Below, piece after piece: positions 1 to 5,539 of a DNA stretch of 5,742 bases; position 1 is the stretch's first letter, and each line of letters begins with the position of its first letter. Source of the stretch: Lachnospiraceae bacterium (lineage in GTDB: Bacteria; Bacillota; Clostridia; Lachnospirales; Lachnospiraceae); contig JAGAEH010000078.1 of assembly GCA_017613225.1 (NCBI GenBank), positions 1 through 5,742 of the forward strand, read 5' to 3'. Under the pieces are notes generated by a model. That model made no database searches, was not told the origin of the DNA, and saw only the letters and a program-made list of their open reading frames with translations. The translations under genes and the position numbers were made by a program.

Positions 1-480
1 CTCCTGATAGAGAAGAGTGTTGGGATGCAGGGAGACAGTATTCCCTTCAGAAATGGATATCTTGTCGATCAGTACGATGCCCGTGCCTACGATCCGGACG
101 GAGCAGTTGCCTGTCAGTTCCCCGATCCGGTTGACGCCGGCCACCGCCAGGGTCAGGATCCCGTTGTCTTTGGAGACCTTCGCCCCGGAACCGTCGTAAT
201 CCACCATGGTGACGTACTGTCCCGCGATGTTTTTCCAGCCCTTGCCGCCGGACCAACCGGAGGACACGTCCTCCTCCGAACTGAAAGAGGTACTTCCGAT
301 CTGGATCGTACCGGCAGAAGAGGAGGCCTTCGCGGCGAGTTTTTCAACGTTGTTTTCGGCGGACCGGAGATCTTCCCCGGCCGACGCGGCGACAACAGAG
401 GCAAGATGACCCAGTGCCAAAGTCAGGACCAGACCGGCACACAGGAGCCTGCGGAGCCATTTATAGGAGATCTTTTCCAT
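1..480 (-). CDS. Secreted protein of unknown function (5' part only, runs off the window)
   Basis: The first 160 codons are open without a stop to the window edge, so the C-terminus is missing. The start ATG (480-478) has a GGAGG ribosome site at 494-490, 9 bases upstream. Residues 1-34 look like a signal peptide: Lys and Arg residues up to about position 11, a hydrophobic stretch (LLCAGLVLTLALGHLASVV), then an Ala-Ser-Ala cleavage motif at 32-34. There is no lipobox, so the product is probably exported and released, or anchored by a part not seen here. Residues 35-75 are polar and Ser/Ala/Glu-rich. Residues 76-160 alternate short hydrophobic strands with Gly, Asn and Asp turns (for example ILTLAVAGVNRIG and VRIVGTGIVLIDKISIS). 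This suggests a beta-rich, possibly beta-helical surface domain, but that is inference from pattern only. I do not recognise the family. It has its own promoter and lies beyond the liv terminator, so it is probably not part of the transporter operon. Confidence 0.8.
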   Translation of the reverse strand, partial: MEKISYKWLRRLLCAGLVLTLALGHLASVVAASAGEDLRSAENNVEKLAAKASSSAGTIQIGSTSFSSEEDVSSGWSGGKGWKNIAGQYVTMVDYDGSGAKVSKDNGILTLAVAGVNRIGELTGNCSVRIVGTGIVLIDKISISEGNTVSLHPNTLLYQE

Positions 481-489
481 GATGCACGT

Positions 490-494
490 CCTCC
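490..494 (-). promoter_or_regulatory. Ribosome binding site GGAGG of the secreted-protein gene
   Basis: GGAGG on the minus strand with a 9-base spacer to the ATG at 480-478. It fixes the start of a gene whose end is outside the window. Confidence 0.75.
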
Positions 495-521
495 GGGATA
501 GATCGGATGGTATTTGTTGTC

Positions 522-550
522 ATTATATCAAATTGAGTAAATAATGGCTA
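522..550 (-). promoter_or_regulatory. Sigma-A-type promoter with extended -10 for the secreted-protein gene
   Basis: Read on the minus strand, a perfect TATAAT (527-522) is preceded by TG one base upstream, which makes an extended -10. A -35-like TAGCCA (550-545, 4 of 6 matches to TTGACA) sits exactly 17 bases away. The DNA upstream, about 551-590, is very A/T-rich with runs of A and T, as in an UP element. The predicted start point near 515 gives a leader of about 35 bases before the ATG at 480. The rest of the 481-672 gap holds the liv terminator and nothing else I can name. Confidence 0.75.
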
Positions 551-621
551 TAGAAATGTTACAAAAATATTAAAAAAGTTGTCTGAAATGCCGGAGAAGA
601 ACTGAGCCGGCCTTTGAAAGA

Positions 622-667
622 CAAAAAAGGAAAGGCCGGAAGCCGGCCTCTCCCTTTTCGTTTTTTG
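622..667 (-). terminator. Bidirectional rho-independent terminator of the liv operon
   Basis: A 7-bp GC-rich stem, AGGCCGG (633-639) with CCGGCCT (643-649), closes a 3-base loop. It extends outward through A/T pairs with one mismatch and one bulge. On the minus strand it is followed by TTCC and TTTTTT (628-623), and it begins about 24 bases after the livF stop codon, the expected place for the operon end. On the plus strand it is followed by TTTTCGTTTTTT (655-666), so it should also stop antisense transcription coming from the left. Confidence 0.85.
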
Positions 668-672
668 AGCGG

Positions 673-1377
673 TCACATGCCCAGATATGCCTTTTTTACG
701 ACGTCGGATTCCAGCAGTTCCGCGCTGCTTCCCTCCTGCAGGATGCGGCCGGTGGCCAGGACGTAGCCCCGGTCGGCCAGTTCCAGCGCCTCTTTGACCT
801 TCTGCTCCACGATCAGCACCGTGATGCCGGTGGCGCGGATCTCCTTTAAGGAATCCATCACGCGGTCCACCAGGACCGGCGCCAGGCCCAGTGACATCTC
901 ATCGATCATCAGCAGTTTGGGCTTGGACATCATTCCTCTGGCGATGGCCAGCATCTGCTGTTCGCCGCCGGAAAAGGTCTCGGCGGCCTGATCTTCCCTT
1001 TCTTTCAGGCGGGGAAACAGGGTAAAGACCTGATCCAGCGCGTCTTTTTTGGCCGCCTCATCTTTCAGCGTGTAGGCGCCCATCATCAGGTTCTGCCGCA
1101 CGGTCAGTTTGCCGAAGAGCTGACGGCCTTCCGGCACATGGGAGATACCCATCTTCACCAGCTTATGGGCAGGGGTCCTGGTGATGTCTTCCCCCATGAA
1201 TTCGATGCTGCCCTCCATGGGGCGGATCAGGCCGGATAGTCCCCGCAGGATGGTGGTCTTGCCCGCGCCGTTGGAACCGACGATGGCAACGACTTCTTTT
1301 TCCCTGACCTCAAGGGAAACGCCGAAGACCACGGGTACGTTGTCATATCCTAATACAAGATCATTTACTTTCAGCAT
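673..1377 (-). CDS. livF: Branched-chain amino acid type ABC transporter, ATP-binding protein LivF
   Basis: One of the two cytoplasmic ATPases that drive import through LivH/LivM. The product is 234 aa, the usual LivF length (about 230-240). Visible motifs are Walker A GSNGAGKT (34-41), Q-loop region HVPEGRQLF (80-88, typical of LivF), a canonical signature FSGGEQQ (135-141), Walker B LLMIDE (155-160, catalytic Glu160), D-loop region SLGLAP (162-167), and VEQK (190-193), where Gln192 takes the place of the usual switch histidine. Gln here is also found in E. coli LivF as I recall it. I chose the ATG at 1377-1375 because the protein then begins MLKVNDLVLGYD, as family members do; the in-frame ATG at 1464 would add 29 residues that are a shadow of the livG end. 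The first 17 bases overlap the livG end, implying translational coupling; the ribosome site is a modest G-rich run at 1391-1387. Last gene of the operon. Confidence 0.93.
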   Translation of the reverse strand: MLKVNDLVLGYDNVPVVFGVSLEVREKEVVAIVGSNGAGKTTILRGLSGLIRPMEGSIEFMGEDITRTPAHKLVKMGISHVPEGRQLFGKLTVRQNLMMGAYTLKDEAAKKDALDQVFTLFPRLKEREDQAAETFSGGEQQMLAIARGMMSKPKLLMIDEMSLGLAPVLVDRVMDSLKEIRATGITVLIVEQKVKEALELADRGYVLATGRILQEGSSAELLESDVVKKAYLGM

Positions 1378-2095
1378 GGTACCTGTCCCCCAGATAAGCC
1401 TTGATGACTTCTTCGTTGTTGACGATCTCTTCCGGCAGTCCTTCCGCGATCTTCTTGCCGGCATTCAGCACCACAATGCGGTCGGAGATGGGCATGATGG
1501 CCTCCATGATGTGCTCCACCACCAGCAGGGACAGGCCCTCCTCTTTCAGGCGGAGGCACAGCTCCATCACGTCTTTGATCTCTGTCTGGTTCAGACCGGC
1601 CATGCATTCATCCAGCATCAGAAGCTGCGGCCTGGTGGCCAGAGCCCGGGCGATCTCCACGCGCTTCTTGTCGATGATGGTCAGGCTCGCGCCGCGGATG
1701 TTCTTCTTCTCCGTCAGCCCCGTGCGCTCCAGGATCTCCGCGGCGGCGATCTGCGCCTGCTTGCGGCTTCCGGTGTGCAGGAAAGCGCCCGTCATGACGT
1801 TTTCCTCTACCGTCATCTCTTTCAGGGTCTGAACCACCTGGAAGGTCCGGGTGATGCCAAGTCTGCAGATCTCAAAGGCTGTTTTGCCGGTGATATCCTG
1901 GCCTTTGAAAAAGACCTTGCCGGAGGTGGGCGGATAGTAACCGGAAATGCTGTTGAACAGAGTGGTCTTGCCTGCGCCGTTAGGGCCGATCAGACTGACG
2001 ATCTCGTGTTCGTTTACGGAAAAGCTGACGTCTTCATTGGCTACCAGATTGCCGAATTTCTTGGTGATGTTTTCGATCCGCAGTAATTCCGCCAT
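1361..2095 (-). CDS. livG: Branched-chain amino acid type ABC transporter, ATP-binding protein LivG
   Basis: Second ATPase subunit of the importer, 244 aa (family usually about 250). Motifs in order: Walker A GPNGAGKT (37-44), Q-loop TRTFQ (82-86, Gln86), a divergent signature region ASLTIIDKKRVEIAR (136-150), Walker B LLMLDE (158-163, Glu163) followed by Cys164 where most relatives have Pro, D-loop region AGLN (166-169), and switch histidine His195 in VVEHIM. The signature lacks the Ser-Gly-Gly that normally contacts the ATP bound in the partner subunit. I recall LivG relatives with similar LTLxDRKR-type loops, so this is a variant subgroup rather than decay. The C-terminal extension VNNEEVIKAYLGDRYH is typical of LivG. 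I chose ATG 2095-2093 because an AGGAGGG ribosome site lies about 8 bases upstream and the protein then starts MAELLRIENITKKFG; the longer frame from 2149 only shadows the livM end. One base separates it from the livM stop (TGA-G-ATG). Confidence 0.93.
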   Translation of the reverse strand: MAELLRIENITKKFGNLVANEDVSFSVNEHEIVSLIGPNGAGKTTLFNSISGYYPPTSGKVFFKGQDITGKTAFEICRLGITRTFQVVQTLKEMTVEENVMTGAFLHTGSRKQAQIAAAEILERTGLTEKKNIRGASLTIIDKKRVEIARALATRPQLLMLDECMAGLNQTEIKDVMELCLRLKEEGLSLLVVEHIMEAIMPISDRIVVLNAGKKIAEGLPEEIVNNEEVIKAYLGDRYHAESK

Positions 2096-2096
2096 C

Positions 2097-3113
2097 TCAC
2101 TCACCCTCCTTTTTCCGTCCGGCAAGAGACTGCCGGATCCGGTCCACAAAGCCCATGATGCCCCTGGGTTCGGTACAGGTGACCAGCACGATCAGGGCGC
2201 CGAAGATGATCAGGTTGAGACCGCTGCCGGAACCGCCGGTCATGCGCCTCATCAGCAGATCCAGCGCATAATAGATCACAGCGCCGATGATGGGACCGTA
2301 GACGTTGCCGAGACCTCCCAGCACCGTGACCAGCACGAAGATCATGGACACGCTCAGCGGGAAGACCGTGATGGCGTCGATGTACTTGAAGAACTGGGCG
2401 AAGAAGGTTCCTCCGATAGCCGCGATAAAGGCGCTGATGCACATGGCGATCAGTTTGTATTTTCGCGGGTTGATGCCAATGGATTCGGCTACTTCGTGGC
2501 TTTCACGGATGGCCTTCCAATAAAAACCGATCTTGGAACGCTCCAGGACAGAGCAGACGATAAAGACGAGGCAGAACACCGCCAGCGTCGTAAACAGGAA
2601 GGGCAGCCGGTCTCTGACGTCCAGAGAGAGCCAGGCGATCTTCCCCCAGGCCGAGGAAGGCGCGTCGGAGATCAGCGCGCTGATCGGCGTCAGGGCGATG
2701 CCGTCGCCTGCGCCGACCCATTCCCATTTGCTGAAAATGGTCTTAAGGATCTCGGCGACACAGAGCGTACCAATGGCGAAATAGTGGCCCTTCAGTTTAA
2801 ACATGTTGAAATTGACGATAAAGGCCAGGACGACGGCAATGAGACCGCCGGCCAGCATGCCGATCCAGGGCGTGATGTGGAAGTACTCCAGCATGATGGT
2901 AGAGGTATAGGCGCCGATGCCGAAATAGGCCGCGTGACCGAAGGAGGTCTGGCCGGCAAAGCCGGTGATCAGGTTCCAGGCCTCGCCCACCATGGCGTAG
3001 ATCAGGATATAGATGATGACGTTGTGCACGTCCGTGGAGTTGACAGCCAGAGGGACGCCGATGAACAGGGCCAGCATGACCAGAGCCATTTTGTATTCTT
3101 TCAGTATTACCAT
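2097..3113 (-). CDS. livM: Branched-chain amino acid type ABC transporter, permease LivM
   Basis: Integral membrane subunit that pairs with LivH to form the translocation path; 338 aa. Several hydrophobic segments are visible, including about 9-24, 32-50, 60-75, 84-102, 172-190, 222-240, 255-267 and 271-285, and a last one near 297-313. Family hallmarks: WNLITGFAGQTSFGHAAYFG (46-65), KGHYFAIGTL (108-117), the EAA-like cytoplasmic loop AIRESHEVAESIGINPRKYK (201-220) that should dock on an ATPase, and LGGLGNVYGPIIGA (265-278). The C-terminus is charged (GRKKEGE), cytoplasmic by inference. The ATG at 3113 overlaps the livH stop by 7 bases (ATGGTAA) and has a GAGGGGG run just upstream. An in-frame ATG eight codons later has no good ribosome site and is less likely. 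The length is shorter than the E. coli LivM of about 425 aa, as is usual for Gram-positive homologues. Confidence 0.93.
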   Translation of the reverse strand: MVILKEYKMALVMLALFIGVPLAVNSTDVHNVIIYILIYAMVGEAWNLITGFAGQTSFGHAAYFGIGAYTSTIMLEYFHITPWIGMLAGGLIAVVLAFIVNFNMFKLKGHYFAIGTLCVAEILKTIFSKWEWVGAGDGIALTPISALISDAPSSAWGKIAWLSLDVRDRLPFLFTTLAVFCLVFIVCSVLERSKIGFYWKAIRESHEVAESIGINPRKYKLIAMCISAFIAAIGGTFFAQFFKYIDAITVFPLSVSMIFVLVTVLGGLGNVYGPIIGAVIYYALDLLMRRMTGGSGSGLNLIIFGALIVLVTCTEPRGIMGFVDRIRQSLAGRKKEGE

Positions 3114-3961
3114 CCGAACAACCCCCTCGGTCTGATCTGCATCACGATAAGGTAGATCAGGAATACCACCAGATACTTAAAGGAAGTGCCGATAAAGTAA
3201 CCTCCCAGGGCTTCCACCACGCCGACGATCAAGCCGGCGAAGAGCGCGCCCTTGATATTGCCGAAGCCGCCCAGAGCCACGATGACGAAAGCCAGGGTGC
3301 TGTAAAGGGAGCAGGCTTCCGGATAGATAGGCGTGAAACTGGCCATCAGCGCGGCCGCCGCGCCGACACAGGCGCCGGAAAGGCCAAAGGTGATGGCGTA
3401 GATACGGTTGGTATCGATGCCCACCAGCTGCGCGGCGCTCTTATTGATCGATGTAGCCTTGATGGCGACACCGGTCTTGGTACGGTTCAGGAACAGGGTG
3501 ACCAGCAGCGTAAGCAAGAGCGCTCCTGCGGCAGCCACCACGTAATCCTGCCGGATGTACATGCCGAAGATATTAAAGCTCTGATTGCTCACCAAAGGTT
3601 TGGTCACGTTGCGGTAGTTGGCCGTCCAGAAGAACTGGGTCAGGTTCTTAAGGACCATGCTCAGTCCGAATGTGGCCAGCAGCGCGGTAAGACCGGACAC
3701 CTTGAGCACGCGCTTGATCACCACCAGGTAGGTCAGAACGCCCAAAGCAAAGATAAGCACCACTACGATCGGCAGGGAGATCAGCGGATCCAGACCCATC
3801 AAAGCCCAGATCCAGAAAGAGCTGTAGAGACCCCACAGCAGGAATTCACCGTGGGCGAAGTTGACGATATCCATTACGCCCCACGTCAGGCTCAGCCCTA
3901 CGGCCACCAGCGCATAGACGGCGCCGTTCAAAAGACCGTTGATTATGATTTGTCCTATCAT
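3107..3961 (-). CDS. livH: Branched-chain amino acid type ABC transporter, permease LivH
   Basis: First of the two membrane subunits, 284 aa, near the usual 290-310. About eight hydrophobic segments can be seen: roughly 5-28, 42-58, 61-82, 90-108, 140-160, 190-212, 222-250 and 258-275. Family hallmarks are the N-terminal NGLLNGAVYALVAVGLSL (8-25), MDIVNFAHGEF (30-40), the EAA-like loop around SAAQLVGIDTNRIYAITFGL, GGFGNIKGALFAGLIVG near the end, and the C-terminal RPRGLFG. The start ATG (3961-3959) has an AGGAG ribosome site within 3974-3966, about 8 bases upstream. That site lies in the arm of a perfect 9-bp inverted repeat, so translation may be restrained by RNA structure (see the 3966-4017 entry). 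The gene is 87 bases downstream of livK and overlaps livM by 7 bases. Confidence 0.93.
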   Translation of the reverse strand: MIGQIIINGLLNGAVYALVAVGLSLTWGVMDIVNFAHGEFLLWGLYSSFWIWALMGLDPLISLPIVVVLIFALGVLTYLVVIKRVLKVSGLTALLATFGLSMVLKNLTQFFWTANYRNVTKPLVSNQSFNIFGMYIRQDYVVAAAGALLLTLLVTLFLNRTKTGVAIKATSINKSAAQLVGIDTNRIYAITFGLSGACVGAAAALMASFTPIYPEACSLYSTLAFVIVALGGFGNIKGALFAGLIVGVVEALGGYFIGTSFKYLVVFLIYLIVMQIRPRGLFGW

Positions 3962-3965
3962 AAGT

Positions 3966-4017
3966 CCTCTCCTGTGAAAAGCAGGAGAGGGCTGGCAGAA
4001 CCCTGCCAGTCCTCCCC
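3966..4017 (-). promoter_or_regulatory. Mutually exclusive hairpins between livK and livH, one covering the livH ribosome site
   Basis: In the minus-strand transcript three segments occur in order. Segment 1 (4017-4003) pairs with segment 2 (3998-3984): 7 perfect pairs CTGGCAG/CTGCCAG with a 4-base loop, continued by a G-U and four Watson-Crick pairs, then a mismatch and two more pairs. Segment 2 can instead pair with segment 3: CCTCTCCTG (3990-3982) with CAGGAGAGG (3974-3966), 9 perfect pairs around a 7-base loop. Segment 3 contains the livH AGGAG ribosome site. The first structure leaves the site free and the second hides it. There is only a TTTT run after the first hairpin, so it is at most a weak terminator. 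It may also protect the 3' end of livK mRNA, which would fit the need for more binding protein than permease. The pairing is seen directly; the switching is inference. Confidence 0.6.
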
Positions 4018-4048
4018 GCTGTTACTTTAAAACTGTACCGGTAAGGAA

Positions 4049-5350
4049 TTATTTATCCAGAACAGGATCCGCGGTAGCGTACTCGTCTCTCGGGAATACG
4101 ACCTCATACTTGCCGTCGATCAGCTGAGTGACCACAGCGGGCATGATGTCGTTCTGGCCGTTCTCGTCGAAGTGGATCTTCTGGGTGATCAGGTACGGAG
4201 CCTCGAAGGTGGTGGACTTCAGCGTCTCGTTGATCGCCTTCGCGTCGGTGGAGCCGGCGGCGTTGATGGCCTGGGCGGCTACGATGACGGAAGCGAACTC
4301 TTCCAGAGCGGGACCGTCAATGTCCTGACCGGTCTTGGCCTTGTACAGCTCGTTGACATAGGAGAAGATGGGCAGCTTGTCCGCCAGCTGAGCGGTGCAG
4401 GCCTGGCCGCCGGCATAGTTGTTGACGCCCAGGTCGGTAGCGACCTTCGCGAAGGAAGCATCCTGGAAACCGCCGCAGTAGCACACGATGGCAGCAGGCT
4501 TGAACTGCAGAGAGCTGTAAGCCTGAGCGAACAGGGTCAGGTCGCCGATGTAGGAAGCCTGGAAAACGGCGTCCGCGCCGGACTCTTTGATCTGGGCAGC
4601 CTCGGTGTCGAAGGAGGTGCTGCTGGACTCATAGGAGACGCTGGCGACTTCCTGGAAGCCGTACTGGGCAGCGTACTTTTCGAACATTTCGTTGGCATGG
4701 ATGCCATAGCTGTTGTTGATCCAGGCGATGGCGACTTTCTCGATGCCGGCATTGCAGGTCTCGTTCAGATACTTCAGATATTCGAAGAATTCCTGAGACT
4801 CCTGCTCATCGTTGGCAGCTACGCGGTTGAAGATGGACTTGAACGCATAGGTGGAGCCATCGGTCAGAGAAGCGGAAGAAGAGGAACCGCAGACCATGGG
4901 AACGCCGTATTCCAGAGCCTGGGTGGCAACGGAAGCGGAGCAGCCGGAGTTGTAAGCGCCGGTGATGGCGACAACGCCCTGATCCAGCAGCTTGGCAGCT
5001 TCGGTGGTGGCGATATCGGCGCTGGCCTGATGATCGGCAAAGACAAGTTCAACGGGGCGGCCGCCCAGAATGCCTTTGTTCTTGGCCAGATCCCAATCCA
5101 GGTCGTGAGAGTTGTTGATGATATCCTGGGCTACTTCCATGGCGGCTTTCAGGAATTCACCGGTGGAAGAGCCGGTCAGAGGCAGGACTGCGCCGATCTG
5201 AATGGGATCGCCCGCAGGAGCCTCGGACTCAGCCGCCTTGGTGGTGGTGGCTTCCGAAGGAGCAGCTGTGGTGGTCGCAGGTGTGCTGGAGCAGCCGGCA
5301 AGGCTCAAAACCATGGCCAGAGCCAGCAGGATCGCAAATACTTTTTTCAT
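4049..5350 (-). CDS. livK: Branched-chain amino acid type ABC transporter, substrate-binding lipoprotein LivK
   Basis: Extracellular receptor that captures the ligand and delivers it to LivH/LivM; 433 aa. Residues 1-19 are a lipoprotein signal peptide (MKKVFAILLALAMVLSLAG) ending in the lipobox LAGC, with Cys20 as the lipidated residue. Residues 21-48 are a Thr/Ser/Ala/Glu-rich flexible tether. From about 49 onward is a periplasmic-binding-protein fold of the LIV type (Peripla_BP_6): IQIGAVLPLTG (50-60), GGRPVELVFADHQ (96-108), ITGAYNSGCSASVA (129-142), MVCGSSSSASLTD (152-164), then FNRVAANDEQ. By analogy with E. coli LivJ/LivK the 131-164 loops would hold the ligand's amino and carboxylate groups. 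The start has AGGAGG at 5362-5357, six bases upstream. The substrate could be Leu/Ile/Val, another amino acid, or a short amide or urea-like compound; the sequence does not decide. Length exceeds E. coli LivK (about 369) partly because of the tether. It is the first gene of the operon. Confidence 0.93.
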   Translation of the reverse strand: MKKVFAILLALAMVLSLAGCSSTPATTTAAPSEATTTKAAESEAPAGDPIQIGAVLPLTGSSTGEFLKAAMEVAQDIINNSHDLDWDLAKNKGILGGRPVELVFADHQASADIATTEAAKLLDQGVVAITGAYNSGCSASVATQALEYGVPMVCGSSSSASLTDGSTYAFKSIFNRVAANDEQESQEFFEYLKYLNETCNAGIEKVAIAWINNSYGIHANEMFEKYAAQYGFQEVASVSYESSSTSFDTEAAQIKESGADAVFQASYIGDLTLFAQAYSSLQFKPAAIVCYCGGFQDASFAKVATDLGVNNYAGGQACTAQLADKLPIFSYVNELYKAKTGQDIDGPALEEFASVIVAAQAINAAGSTDAKAINETLKSTTFEAPYLITQKIHFDENGQNDIMPAVVTQLIDGKYEVVFPRDEYATADPVLDK

Positions 5351-5356
5351 GATTTT

Positions 5357-5362
5357 CCTCCT
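5357..5362 (-). promoter_or_regulatory. Consensus ribosome binding site AGGAGG of livK
   Basis: A full AGGAGG with a 6-base spacer to the ATG at 5350. It is the strongest such site in the operon, consistent with high production of the binding protein relative to the permeases. Confidence 0.85.
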
Positions 5363-5378
5363 GATTTTTGTGGGTTTC

Positions 5379-5395
5379 GTACTATAACATAGTAC
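5379..5395. repeat. Perfect palindrome at the predicted livK transcription start (possible operator)
   Basis: GTACTAT (5379-5385), spacer AAC (5386-5388), ATAGTAC (5389-5395): seven perfect pairs. It begins about 7 bases after the livK -10 hexamer, i.e. at the predicted +1 to +17. This is a common place for a repressor operator; it could equally form a short hairpin at the mRNA 5' end that slows decay. I cannot match it to a named regulator. Confidence 0.55.
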
Positions 5396-5401
5396 AATAA
5401 A

Positions 5402-5430
5402 ATACTAACGCAAACGCATGTGAAAGTCAA
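5402..5430 (-). promoter_or_regulatory. Sigma-A-type promoter of the liv operon
   Basis: On the minus strand, TTGACT (5430-5425, 5 of 6 matches to the -35 consensus) is separated by 17 bases from TAGTAT (5407-5402, 4 of 6 matches to the -10). The predicted start is near 5395, giving a leader of about 45 bases. Upstream, about 5431-5460 is A/T-rich (TTAAATAAAGTTAAAGTAA), as in an UP element. The spacer contains a tandem hexamer AACGCA twice (5407-5418, plus-strand reading). This is the only good promoter seen for the five liv genes. Confidence 0.75.
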
Positions 5431-5475
5431 TTACTTTAACTTTATTTAACGGATAATTACTGCTTCGGGGAGAAC

Positions 5476-5504
5476 TTGACAGAAACGCCATTTTCGTGCT
5501 AAAG
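5476..5504 (+). promoter_or_regulatory. Candidate promoter of the HAD-type gene
   Basis: A perfect -35 TTGACA (5476-5481) is followed at the right distance only by weak -10-like bases: GCTAAA (5498-5503, 16-base spacer) or CTAAAG (5499-5504, 17-base spacer). Such a promoter may need an activator or be weak. It does not overlap the divergent livK promoter. The leader to the ATG would be about 30 bases. Confidence 0.4.
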
Positions 5505-5529
5505 GGTGAGACAGGAGACCGGTATCGGC

Positions 5530-5534
5530 GGAGG
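5530..5534 (+). promoter_or_regulatory. Ribosome binding site deciding between two adjacent ATG codons
   Basis: GGAGG ends 2 bases before the ATG at 5537 and 5 bases before the in-frame ATG at 5540. The spacing favours 5540 as the start, which removes one extra Met from the protein. Confidence 0.65.
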
Positions 5535-5539
5535 ATATG

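Noticed and set aside
25..501. Plus-strand open frame (158 codons) at the left end
   Set aside because: It lies opposite the signal-peptide gene, which has a good promoter, ribosome site and a plausible export signal; the plus-strand product has none.
1378..1464. Longer LivF start at 1464
   Set aside because: The 29 added residues are Arg/Lys/Ser-rich, out-of-frame shadow of the livG end, and unlike any LivF N-terminus.
1181..2086. Plus-strand open frame (301 codons) opposite livF and livG
   Set aside because: Antisense shadow crossing the livF/livG junction; no ribosome site and no family features.
2096..2149. Longer LivG start at 2149
   Set aside because: The added 18 residues overlap the livM C-terminus; the ATG at 2095 has an excellent ribosome site and the family-typical N-terminus.
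1947..3155. Plus-strand open frame (402 codons) opposite livM and the start of livG
   Set aside because: The product is rich in Asp, Gln, His and Gly with no recognisable domain, starts inside the complement of the livG Walker A region, and spans real gene boundaries.
3984..4017. Full intrinsic terminator between livK and livH
   Set aside because: The stem is strong but is followed only by a short TTTT run broken by G and C, and the downstream genes have no promoter of their own, so it cannot be an efficient stop.
4172..5392. Long plus-strand open frame (406 codons) opposite livK
   Set aside because: It is the antisense shadow of the GC-rich livK codons: Gly/Val/Leu-rich low-complexity product, no ribosome site, and livK itself has signal peptide, lipobox and a full domain.
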